From NCBI GenBank assembly GCA_026992705.1, contig JALWYT010000253.1, forward strand, positions 1 to 14,365: a stretch of DNA of 14,365 bases. Direction: 5' to 3'. The translations under genes were made by a program, and so were the position numbers. Positions 1 through 6,659 of this stretch are shown here, piece by piece; the first letter of the stretch is position 1; each line of letters starts with the position of its first letter. This stretch comes from Thiotrichaceae bacterium. Lineage in GTDB: Bacteria > Pseudomonadota > Gammaproteobacteria > Thiotrichales > Thiotrichaceae. Under the pieces are notes generated by a model that saw only the letters and a program-made list of their open reading frames with translations, was not told the origin of the DNA and did no database searches.

Positions 1-179
1 TGTTCACGAATGAAATAAAGCATCGGTAGATGCTCATCATCATTAAACTCAAAACCTTTCCATTCAGAGGCAAGTAGCTTGGCTATTTCTTCATTCCATT
101 CCTCAGGGTTTTGCAAATAGCCATCAGAGCAACGCTCTAATGGAATATCAACGGGTACTCTCATTCCTGTTTCTTTCAT
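1..179 (-). CDS. DsrC/TusE-family sulfur-carrier-like protein, N-terminal part (cut by window edge)
   Basis: Only the first 59 codons are inside the window; the C-terminus is missing. The start is the ATG at 179-177, preceded by a strong AGGAG (187-191). The visible protein has the N-terminal pattern of the DsrC/TusE family: GYL near residue 20, a tryptophan in EEWNEEIAKLL, then DEH..ML.FIRE, matching the family's GYL..W..E(V/I)A..LA....G.EL.D.HW.VI.FLRE layout. Family members carry sulfur on C-terminal cysteines, either for tRNA thiolation (TusE) or as substrate of dissimilatory sulfur enzymes (DsrC). Those cysteines lie outside the window, so the subtype cannot be decided. It follows a molybdenum oxidoreductase operon in the same direction after a 144-bp gap, which suggests a specialised DsrC paralog rather than plain TusE. 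That role is inferred. Confidence 0.75.
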   Translation of the reverse strand, partial: MKETGMRVPVDIPLERCSDGYLQNPEEWNEEIAKLLASEWKGFEFNDDEHLPMLYFIRE

Positions 180-186
180 TGTTTAT

Positions 187-191
187 CTCCT
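187..191 (-). promoter_or_regulatory. Ribosome binding site of the DsrC-like gene
   Basis: AAGGAGAT on the minus strand with its AGGAG core 7 bases before the ATG at 179. It is one of the strongest Shine-Dalgarno matches in the window and supports the start of a gene whose body is mostly outside it. Confidence 0.75.
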
Positions 192-203
192 TTTATCGTA
201 ACA

Positions 204-312
204 GTGGTAAGTAATTGATTATTCAAGCTTAGGTAGGCAGCAGGAAAGCTACCTAAGAGCTTACGTAGATATATTTACAAGACCCCAAATAATTAATCAC
301 TTACCTTACCAC
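204..312. repeat. Nested inverted repeat between the oxidoreductase operon and the DsrC-like gene
   Basis: Outer arms 206-223 and 288-305 are complementary at 16 of 18 positions. A second register pairs GTGGTAAG (204-211) perfectly with CTTACCAC (305-312). Inside lies a perfect 9-bp hairpin, CTTAGGTAG (228-236) with CTACCTAAG (249-257), loop 12. No U-run follows any arm on the minus strand, so this is not a standard intrinsic terminator. It could be a miniature inverted-repeat element, although I see no clear target-site duplication, or an mRNA structure just upstream of the DsrC-like ribosome binding site. No gene is seen in 180-323. Confidence 0.6.
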
Positions 313-323
313 CTTGTATATTT

Positions 324-2213
324 TTATCCAGTAAATACACGCTTAAACTGAGCTAATGCTTCTTTAGCCGTTGTCTCTTTTATGGTTTGCATTAATGCTT
401 CGATATTGAATTTATGATGCTTTTCATATGCAACACCAAGTTGTGGCATATCAGCTAAACCAACCTCACGGGCGTGTTCGATAAAGCCTTTGTTTTTCCA
501 GAAGAATGCACCCGGCATAGTGGTTGGGATAACCAATACATAGAACAATGAGCGTCCAATAATTGCCATCGTTAAAACCATCACACTTAGCAAGATAAAG
601 CCGATAGCACTGCTGCTTGATGTAACGGCCATACCAATCGCCAATACCAAACTAATAGCTAATAAGCCATTTCTCAGCCAATAAGGATAACCATAAGTCG
701 TTGATTGCTCATAAAAAGAAGCCGCTCCTTCGCTAGTTGCAGGTTTTAAATCCTTAGCATGAACTAATAGCCCTATACCCTCAATTGCCAAGCCTAGAGC
801 AACCATCGCACTTAACACGCTTGCCAAATGACTCGTCATTGCCCCAAAGATTAAGGCAATAACAGCAATCAATAAGCTCCCCAAACTAAGTCCCGTACCG
901 ATAAATGTAGCTGCTGTGTGCCAATGATCCCAATAGGGACGAACGGGAATGCGGTAAAGCTTATACATAAAGTAGCCGCCTACACCAATACCTATAATAG
1001 CAAGAAAGGCAGAGGCAATTTGCAAGAAGTGAGAAAGGCTATTATCAAATAAGGTAAAAAAGCTATAGCCAATTAAGCCCATAAAAAATGCTGTCACTCC
1101 TGCAATTTCTCGACTGACGGGTGACATACGTAAATTATAAAAACCACGATAAAAACGATGTGGCTTGCCTAAATGCATATTGAGCTTGAATAAGCCGATG
1201 CCACTGAGTACGACCATAATGCCAAGCAATGGCAATAAGGCAGAACTCGCTTTGAACTCAGCGATTGATGGAAATAGCGTCCAAGCACCTATTGTGAGCA
1301 TTAAAAATGCTCCCATAACTGCTTGAATACTCAGGGTAAACGCAACGTGTGCACTTTCATGTGAACCTAATAATTTTTTTAGATTCCACTCGCGTTTAAA
1401 GCCATGTTTTGGATCTAATTCAGGCTTGAATTTTCCTGTTGCATCATCTTTATGGTATTTCACGGGCATATTATCAACCCGTACCATTTCACGCTGAGTT
1501 GTACGTGTTTGTTGGAAGCGAATATTAGGATGGGTAATATCCGTACGTGGAAAGCCGGGAATATCTGTTTTGGTTTGCGTGCGATTTTCAGGCGTATTTT
1601 CCACTACACCAAAATCTAAGGCATTGCCTAAACAAGCAGCAGCACAAGCAGGCTTTAAACCCACTTCTAGGCGATCAACACACATATTGCATTTAGTAAC
1701 CTGACCTTTTACGGGATCAAGTTGTGGAGCATTATAGGGGCAAACCCATGTACAATAGCCACAACCAAAACAAATATCAGGATCTTGTAGCACCGCTCCG
1801 TATTCAGCAAATTTCGTATAAGCTCGCGTTGGGCAGCCTTTTAAGCAGACAGGATTATCGCAATGGTTACACGCCATTGAGATATTAATTCGCTGATAGT
1901 TTGGATACGTCCCGCCTTCGATAAAACCAACCGAACGGAAAGCTATATGAGCAGGGTTATCATTCTTTTCACTACATGCCGCTTCACAGGCATGGCAACC
2001 GATACAATTGTCAGCATTAAAATAAAAACCATGCTGTTTATAGCGGTCAGGGTTTTCAGTAGGCTGCTCTTCATCATTAATAATAAATCCTTGTTGGCGT
2101 AATTTATCACCCTCGGCAGCGGTTATAATGGGGGTTCCATATTGGTTATATTCTTTGCTCGCTTGCTTGCGTAACAACGCATATTTAGGTTCATTTTTGC
2201 GTACTTGAATCAT
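324..2213 (-). CDS. Fused ferredoxin (4x[4Fe-4S]) and DmsC-type membrane anchor subunit
   Basis: A 629-residue electron-transfer subunit joining what are usually two proteins, the DmsB-like B subunit and the DmsC-like C subunit. Residues 60-200 carry four cysteine groups: C70/73/76/80, C115/118/123/127, C148/151/154/158 and C175/178/190/194, the full complement for four [4Fe-4S] clusters. A linker (about 200-285) leads to eight predicted membrane helices near 289-313, 325-345, 370-391, 396-418, 434-458, 463-484, 513-533 and 536-562. DmsC-family motifs include HLGKPHRFYRGFYNLRMSP (347-365) and GRSLFYVL (553-560). It should link the cytoplasmic catalytic subunit to membrane quinone. The ATG lies 10 bases after the upstream stop, with an AGGAG that overlaps that TAG stop, so the two genes are translationally coupled. 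Direction of electron flow and substrate are unknown. Confidence 0.88.
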   Translation of the reverse strand: MIQVRKNEPKYALLRKQASKEYNQYGTPIITAAEGDKLRQQGFIINDEEQPTENPDRYKQHGFYFNADNCIGCHACEAACSEKNDNPAHIAFRSVGFIEGGTYPNYQRINISMACNHCDNPVCLKGCPTRAYTKFAEYGAVLQDPDICFGCGYCTWVCPYNAPQLDPVKGQVTKCNMCVDRLEVGLKPACAAACLGNALDFGVVENTPENRTQTKTDIPGFPRTDITHPNIRFQQTRTTQREMVRVDNMPVKYHKDDATGKFKPELDPKHGFKREWNLKKLLGSHESAHVAFTLSIQAVMGAFLMLTIGAWTLFPSIAEFKASSALLPLLGIMVVLSGIGLFKLNMHLGKPHRFYRGFYNLRMSPVSREIAGVTAFFMGLIGYSFFTLFDNSLSHFLQIASAFLAIIGIGVGGYFMYKLYRIPVRPYWDHWHTAATFIGTGLSLGSLLIAVIALIFGAMTSHLASVLSAMVALGLAIEGIGLLVHAKDLKPATSEGAASFYEQSTTYGYPYWLRNGLLAISLVLAIGMAVTSSSSAIGFILLSVMVLTMAIIGRSLFYVLVIPTTMPGAFFWKNKGFIEHAREVGLADMPQLGVAYEKHHKFNIEALMQTIKETTAKEALAQFKRVFTG

Positions 2214-2223
2214 GATATTTCTC

Positions 2224-4428
2224 CTAAAACTTCCGCATTTCCATACTTAACTTCGCTGCTGCTTGTTGATCTTCAATACGTTCAATACGTACAGCACTTT
2301 GCTTATAAGCAGGCTGTCGTGAATGCGGATCAAGCAAGCCAAGGGTTAAACGATTTGCACAGTCATGGAAATGAAATGGTAGAAATACCATATTTTTAGC
2401 AACACGCTGTGTTGGAGTAGCCATTGCAATAGCATCACCTCGACGCGAAACTAAACGCACATAATCACCACGCTGGATGCCTAGCTCACGGGCAGCATCG
2501 GGATTGATTTCAATAAATGGAATCGGGCTGTATTTATTGTTATTACCAATTTTCCCTGTTTTAGTGCGTCCGTGCCAATGTTCGATCAAACGCCCTGTAT
2601 TCAGCCAGAATGGGAATTTTTCATCAGGCACTTCATTATTATCAATAAACGGCAGAGGAATTAACTTAGCCTTGCCATCAGGAAATCTAAAACTAGCGGT
2701 TTCTGTATAAAGACGCACACCGCCTTTAGGTGGAGCCTCCCCTGCTTCGGCTTGTTCCTCGCTATATGGCCATTGAATACCGCGACTCTTTTCGATTAAT
2801 TCGTGGTTCATGCCAGAAATATCTGCCAAACGACCTTTTGATAACTTTCCCATTTCTAAGAAAATATCACTCGCCTTTTCAGGGAAATTAACCTTACCCT
2901 CTTTATTAAAGCGTTCAGCCATGCGGTTAAATATCCACAAATCAGGCTTTGCTTCACCAGGTGGTTGCATCAACGGTGTGACACGATTAATACGACGTTC
3001 AGTATTAGTCATAACACCATCTTTTTCTGCCCAAGTACCCGCTGGCATATAAACATGGGCATATTGAGCACTTTCAGAGTCTTGATAACAATCTTGTACA
3101 GCACAAAACTCCAGCTTTTCCATTGCTTTGCGGATGCGAGCGGTATTCGGCAACGACGACATTGGATTTGTCGCAATCAGCCATAAACCTTTGATTTGCC
3201 CTGTTTCAATCGCCGCATAAATATCCGTTTGAAACATGCCGCGTTTAGTCGGGAAAAAGTCTAAATCAACATTCCAAAACTTTGCCATGTCGATGCGATC
3301 TTGTTCATTTTCTAAATAACGAAAATTTGGTAAGCCCGAACAAGATGACCATTCACGTGTTCCCATCGCATTGCATTGTCCCGTGATGGATAACGATGTG
3401 CCACCAGGCTTACCAATATTGCCCGTTAATAGTGCAAGATTATTAATACCGACAACCCCATCAGAACCATGCGTGGACTGGTTGATACCCATTGTCCAGA
3501 TTTGCATTGCAGCAGGGGATTTAGCAAATAAACGGGCAACATTGCGAATTGTATCCTCATCTATTCCACATATTTTCTGTGCAATCACAGGATCATAATT
3601 AGCAACCTCTGCTCGTAATGCCTCAATGCCATTGGTGTTTGCCTCGATATATGCCTTATCTTCCAAGCCCTCATCCAAAATCACATACATCATAGCATTT
3701 TGTAGCACCACATCAGTGCCTGGTGTAATGGCAAGGTGCATATCTGCACTTTGAGCTAACATCGTCACACGAGGATCTACAACAATAAGTGGAAAATTTC
3801 GCTTTTCCTGAGCTTCTTTCATCCGCCAATAAATAATAGGATGCTGCTCAGGCAAGTTAGAACCCCATGCAATTAGGCAATCCGTATGCTCAAAATCCTC
3901 ATAACAACCCGGTGGGCCATCCGAACCAAAAGAACGCTTATAGCCCGATACAGCCGATGCCATACAAAGCGTGGTATTGCCATCATAATTATTCGTACCG
4001 ATTAAACCACGAGTGAGTTTACCAAGCGTATAAAACTCCTCGGTCAACATTTGCCCGGTTGAAATTATTGCAAACGAATCACGCCCGTATTTCTCCTGAA
4101 TACGCACAATCTCATCGTGGGTTTTATCCAGCACAGTGTCCCAAGTGGTGCGTTTCCATTCATCATGCCAATGCTCACGAATCAACGGCACGGTACCACG
4201 CCCGGCAGAATCAAATAACTCATGCTCAAAAATTCCCTTCAAGCACAATTTACCGCGATTAACATCTGCATCTGCGACACCACGCGAGGAAACCGCTTTT
4301 CCCTCCTCATTAAAACCAACCTCAATGGAACAGCCCGTAGAGCAATACCCACAAGCCGCATACTTCCACTCTTTAACTTTTTTATCTACAATTTTGACAG
4401 GATTTTTTTTGCTACGTCCGAATAACAT
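2224..4428 (-). CDS. Molybdopterin oxidoreductase catalytic subunit, NasA/NapA-like
   Basis: A 734-residue member of the DMSO-reductase superfamily. C26-x2-C29-x3-C33 and C62 form the N-terminal [4Fe-4S] site. The TTLCMASAV segment places C155 where nitrate reductases of the NapA/NasA group have the molybdenum-binding cysteine, followed by GCYEDFEHTDC and WGSN..EQHP, which also resemble that group. SITGQCNAMG and NIGKPGG are typical of assimilatory NasA. The C-terminal pterin-binding domain begins near NTGRLIEHWH. There is no Tat signal, so the enzyme should work in the cytoplasm, unlike periplasmic NapA. It is shorter than typical SoeA/PsrA catalytic subunits of sulfur metabolism. First gene of its operon, with a sigma-54 promoter and a modest GAGAG ribosome binding site. 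Substrate undecided: nitrate by sequence resemblance, or a sulfur compound by its DsrC-like neighbour. Confidence 0.88.
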   Translation of the reverse strand: MLFGRSKKNPVKIVDKKVKEWKYAACGYCSTGCSIEVGFNEEGKAVSSRGVADADVNRGKLCLKGIFEHELFDSAGRGTVPLIREHWHDEWKRTTWDTVLDKTHDEIVRIQEKYGRDSFAIISTGQMLTEEFYTLGKLTRGLIGTNNYDGNTTLCMASAVSGYKRSFGSDGPPGCYEDFEHTDCLIAWGSNLPEQHPIIYWRMKEAQEKRNFPLIVVDPRVTMLAQSADMHLAITPGTDVVLQNAMMYVILDEGLEDKAYIEANTNGIEALRAEVANYDPVIAQKICGIDEDTIRNVARLFAKSPAAMQIWTMGINQSTHGSDGVVGINNLALLTGNIGKPGGTSLSITGQCNAMGTREWSSCSGLPNFRYLENEQDRIDMAKFWNVDLDFFPTKRGMFQTDIYAAIETGQIKGLWLIATNPMSSLPNTARIRKAMEKLEFCAVQDCYQDSESAQYAHVYMPAGTWAEKDGVMTNTERRINRVTPLMQPPGEAKPDLWIFNRMAERFNKEGKVNFPEKASDIFLEMGKLSKGRLADISGMNHELIEKSRGIQWPYSEEQAEAGEAPPKGGVRLYTETASFRFPDGKAKLIPLPFIDNNEVPDEKFPFWLNTGRLIEHWHGRTKTGKIGNNNKYSPIPFIEINPDAARELGIQRGDYVRLVSRRGDAIAMATPTQRVAKNMVFLPFHFHDCANRLTLGLLDPHSRQPAYKQSAVRIERIEDQQAAAKLSMEMRKF

Positions 4429-4465
4429 AGAAACTCTCTTCGATTATTATCTGTGTTATTCATTA

Positions 4466-4482
4466 AGCAATTTTTGTGCCAA
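4466..4482 (-). promoter_or_regulatory. Sigma-54 (RpoN) -24/-12 promoter of the oxidoreductase operon
   Basis: On the minus strand the sequence is TTGGCAC-AAAAA-TTGCT, matching the sigma-54 consensus YTGGCAC-N5-TTGCW at every scored base, with exactly 10 bp between the GG (4480-4479) and GC (4468-4467). The expected start is near 4455, giving a leader of about 27 bases before the ATG at 4428. Ten fixed bases would occur about 0.03 times by chance on both strands of this window if bases were equally frequent. Position, orientation and spacing all fit. An enhancer-binding activator is therefore expected, but none is encoded here. Confidence 0.8.
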
Positions 4483-4511
4483 TGTTAGAGTTTGGCTATT
4501 CTGTGGCTCGC

Positions 4512-4551
4512 GTGCAGTAAAAAACCTGCACTCCGTAAAGCTCCGTGCAGG
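4512..4551. repeat. Alternating GTGCAG/CTGCAC inverted repeats (hairpin) upstream of the sigma-54 promoter
   Basis: Three half-sites alternate in orientation: GTGCAG (4512-4517), CCTGCAC (4525-4531) and GTGCAGG (4545-4551). The last two form a 7-bp hairpin around a 13-base spacer that on the minus strand reads GGAGCTTTACGGA. They sit about 57-96 bp upstream of the expected sigma-54 start. The shape resembles, from memory, a common proteobacterial intergenic repeat of the form GTAGCCCGGAT..GGAGC..CGGA..ATCCGGG, with the stem bases changed on both sides. It could be an activator site, a dispersed repeat, or both. Confidence 0.5.
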
Positions 4552-4556
4552 CTACG

Positions 4557-4722
4557 GGTAGTGTTGTTTTCCTGATCATCGAAGGCATATCGCTAATTGT
4601 GCATTCCTACTTATTTTTTCATTTGATTCATACTCGATTAATCAGTAACTATTCAGTACAATCAGCAGGTATTCAGTTTTTGCTAATATTGCACCCAAAC
4701 AACATTAGCATAAACTAAGTAG
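4557..4722. other. Gene-free stretch with a tandem 20-bp repeat and a palindrome
   Basis: No gene is seen. Two adjacent 20-bp units (4640-4659 and 4660-4679) share about 15 of 20 bases, each starting AATCAG and carrying TATTCAGT, so four WWTCAG boxes fall 9-11 bp apart, on roughly one face of the helix. Just beyond is an inverted repeat, TGCTAATATTG (4681-4691) with CAACATTAGCA (4700-4710), 10 of 11 complementary, spacer 8. Both lie roughly 185-255 bp upstream of the sigma-54 start and are candidate upstream activator or other operator sites. Confidence 0.4.
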
Positions 4723-4917
4723 TTACGTTTTTACCCTAAAATCGGTTGCAGCACCCAACATAAATGCGGATATAAAGCCAATAGCTATGGCGAATCTAAA
4801 CAATGGAGCAAAAACGAACCCGAACAGCTCAAATGGTGCATGAGAACTAGTGCTTACGCGACTGAACGTGAGGCGAAGTTTAGAGAAAAGAAGTTAGCGG
4901 AGTGTATTGTTAAATAA
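4723..4917 (+). pseudogene. Start-less coding-like remnant, 64 codons, unrecognised
   Basis: An open frame runs from just after an in-frame TAG (4720-4722) to TAA (4915-4917). The translation looks protein-like: it is rich in charged and polar residues and contains CGYKANSYGESKQW, EQLKWCMRTSAYATEREAKF and a final KKLAECIVK. It has no ATG until an internal methionine well into the frame and no ribosome binding site at its beginning. A terminator-like hairpin in the same orientation follows 37 bases later. This pattern fits the 3' end of a gene whose front was deleted. I do not recognise the family. It could also be a chance open frame. Confidence 0.3.
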
Positions 4918-4954
4918 CAAAAACAATACGATACTCACATTTACATTTATATGA

Positions 4955-4999
4955 CTACAGCCTTCACTTTAACTTTGCTCAGGCTGTAGCCTTTTATTT
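4955..4999 (+). terminator. Intrinsic-terminator-like hairpin
   Basis: CTACAGCCT (4955-4963) pairs perfectly with AGGCTGTAG (4981-4989) across a 17-base loop, followed on the plus strand by CCTTTTATTT. The T-tail lies on the plus-strand side, so it best fits the remnant ending at 4917. It may also help end minus-strand transcripts leaving the lipoprotein gene, but the tail on that side is not U-rich. The loop is long for a strong terminator. Confidence 0.5.
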
Positions 5000-5035
5000 G
5001 ATTATACTTTCTTTGCAATCAATATTTTTTGAATA

Positions 5036-5500
5036 TTAATGCGTTACTCTCGCATGTCCATTGCCAACGATAACTTTTACGTTATCACCAACACGGAAAC
5101 GTTCATCAGCAAGCTGGGAAATTGCAACAGTATTGCCATCGCGTAATCTGACAGTAATTTCAATTCCTGGCTTTCTTTGCACACTTTTATCAATATTCGA
5201 ACCTGCAATGCCACCGAGTACACTGCCAAGCACTGTACCAACAATACGCCCTTTACCACCGCCGACTTCGCTACCCGCTACTCCGCCAATGATTGCACCT
5301 GCCCCTGTTCCAACATCAGAGCTTGGATTTTCAATCATAATATTGCGAATACTCGTGACAGTCCCGTATTTTACATTTTGTAATGTACCTGCTTGACGAG
5401 TTTCATAAGTACCACTTGATGGAGCAGAGGCACAACCCACTAAGCTGGTACTCAGTAGTACAATAAGAGAAGAGCTTAATACTAGTGATTTTAATTTCAT
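5036..5500 (-). CDS. Glycine-zipper 2TM-domain outer-membrane lipoprotein (SlyB/PcpY-like)
   Basis: A 154-residue lipoprotein. Residues 1-22 form a signal peptide ending in the lipobox LVGC, with C23 the lipidated residue and no aspartate after it (CAS), which favours the outer membrane. Residues about 64-103 are a glycine-zipper region with repeated G-x3-G spacing (GAIIGGVAGSEVGGG, VLGSVLGGIAGSNID), the signature of the Rick_17kDa/SlyB group. The C-terminal third, EITVRLRDGNTVAI...FRVGDNVKVI, is the usual small beta-rich tail. Such proteins stabilise the outer membrane, but the exact role is unknown. Its ATG overlaps the stop of the DUF1841 gene by four bases (ATGA), so the pair is probably translationally coupled. 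Confidence 0.85.
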   Translation of the reverse strand: MKLKSLVLSSSLIVLLSTSLVGCASAPSSGTYETRQAGTLQNVKYGTVTSIRNIMIENPSSDVGTGAGAIIGGVAGSEVGGGKGRIVGTVLGSVLGGIAGSNIDKSVQRKPGIEITVRLRDGNTVAISQLADERFRVGDNVKVIVGNGHARVTH

Positions 5501-5931
5501 TTTTGTTTTCCTAATTTTTTCTGTAGGCAGTTTAAATAAGCAGAGTCATCAGGGGCAACATTATTTCTCTGTGCTGCCCAAATAGCTTTGGCAAGACAGT
5601 CCATCATCTCATGCTCTGCATTGTGAACGCCCATTTGGACTATAAGAGCATGGTAAAGTTCTCTTATTCCATTAGGGCGATTTGTACTAATTTGTTCCTG
5701 TAAACCGATATGCATTCCCATATGTAGAAACGGATTGGTGTCACCCATTTCAGGCAGATAGTCCTGTGATAATACCTTCTCTTTATTTTCTAATAGCTCA
5801 TGATATTCTGGATGTTCTTTAATAACAGCCACAATTTGCTGCTCTAATGGCATTAATTCAGTATTGTTTTTAAATTTCTGCCAGCTATCAAAATAAAATT
5901 GGCGAAGTTCGTCGCGGTTGTTTGAAAACAT
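5497..5931 (-). CDS. DUF1841 family protein
   Basis: A 144-residue soluble protein matching DUF1841, known mainly from beta- and gammaproteobacteria. Recognisable blocks are the N-terminal MFSNNRDELRQFYFDSW, HPEYHELL, the central MGDTNPFLHMGMHIGLQEQ and AEHEMMDCLAKAIWAAQ near the C-terminus. No signal peptide or membrane helix is seen. Several histidines in the central and C-terminal helices could bind metal, but no function is established for the family. It starts at the ATG 5931-5929 with only a weak ribosome binding site, and is followed with a 4-base overlap by the glycine-zipper lipoprotein gene. Length is normal for the family. Confidence 0.88.
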   Translation of the reverse strand: MFSNNRDELRQFYFDSWQKFKNNTELMPLEQQIVAVIKEHPEYHELLENKEKVLSQDYLPEMGDTNPFLHMGMHIGLQEQISTNRPNGIRELYHALIVQMGVHNAEHEMMDCLAKAIWAAQRNNVAPDDSAYLNCLQKKLGKQK

Positions 5932-6015
5932 ATAGTTGCTCTATTGGTGAGATTTTTAGGCAAAAGCTGGGCACATAGCATCGAGAAAACCGCTCATGAC
6001 TTGATCAGAGCTTCC

Positions 6016-6602
6016 TTAATCAATGTATGTAGCGGTAAAGTCAATATCATCATAAATATCTTGCACGTCACACTCAAAACCCAAGCTCTCAAGAGTGAAT
6101 ATTGCCTTAGCATCATTTAAGGCTAAATAGCTCCCAGCGAGCGTTATCATTTAAACGAAAAATATCGATCTGATATTGCGTAGGATTAAGCAATGCATAT
6201 TCTCTTAAACTATTGATTTTTTCTATAATAAGCAAACTTTTTCCCGCGATCAAATGCTTCCGTACTAGAGGATAAAACTTCGATAATAATAAGCGGATGC
6301 TGCTTAACATAATTTTGTTGTTTGTCTGAATCTTCGCAGCAGACCATAACATCAGGATAAAAGAAAGCATTTTCATCAGCAGCTTTGACTTTCATATCCA
6401 ACATATAAGTGCTACACCCTGAGCCTCGAGTATGATTTTTTAATAAGGATGCGATATTCAAAGCGGCTTTTACATGAGCATCTCCTGCTCCTGCCATTGC
6501 ATAAACGTCACCATTAATATATTCATGGCGTATATCTGCTAGCTTTTCACCTGCTAAATAGTCTTCAGGGCTTATATCGAGTTGTTCTGCGGTAGATGGC
6601 AT
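6016..6602 (-). pseudogene. Uma2-family (PD-(D/E)xK nuclease fold) gene broken by two frameshifts
   Basis: The N-terminal part, read from the ATG at 6602, is a clear Uma2 protein: EYINGDVYAMAGA, then FYPDVMV with D84, PLIIIEVLS with E108, and FDRGKKFAYYRK. It then stops at 6210. Homology continues one frame away from KINSLREYALLNP to NARW, which stops at 6113. It continues again in a third frame as SYLALNDAKAIF...IYDDIDFTATYID, ending with TAA at 6018-6016. Removing one A from the A6 run (6217-6222) and one G from the GGG at 6133-6135 restores a 194-residue protein of normal Uma2 length. Uma2 proteins are widespread, multicopy putative endonucleases, often decayed. Sequencing indels are the alternative. 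Confidence 0.82.
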
Positions 6603-6643
6603 TGTTGCGTTTGCTCCCTATCTATTATTTGCTCTCCTACTTA

Positions 6644-6652
6644 AGTATACCA
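6644..6652 (-). promoter_or_regulatory. Possible extended -10 promoter for the Uma2 gene
   Basis: Minus-strand TGGTATACT in the 57-bp gap after nth is an extended -10 element (TGn plus TATACT). No good -35 is seen at the usual spacing. It would start a transcript about 35 bases upstream of the ATG at 6602. Confidence 0.3.
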
Positions 6653-6659
6653 CGCTGTT

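Noticed and set aside
228..257. Intrinsic terminator after the fused membrane subunit
   Set aside because: The 9-bp stem is good, but the following minus-strand sequence is CTTGAATAATC, not a U-run.
2224..4428. Naming the catalytic subunit napA or soeA
   Set aside because: NapA is periplasmic with a Tat signal, absent here. SoeA is larger and belongs with separate B and C subunits. The sequence does not settle the substrate, so no symbol was given.
4526..4550. NtrC binding site
   Set aside because: NtrC sites have TGCAC and GTGCA half-sites separated by about 7 bases; here the spacing is 13, so the half-sites match but the architecture does not.
4136..4561. A 141-codon plus-strand open frame across the start of the molybdoenzyme gene and its promoter
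   Set aside because: It is antisense to a well-supported catalytic subunit, resembles no family and runs through the sigma-54 promoter and hairpin.
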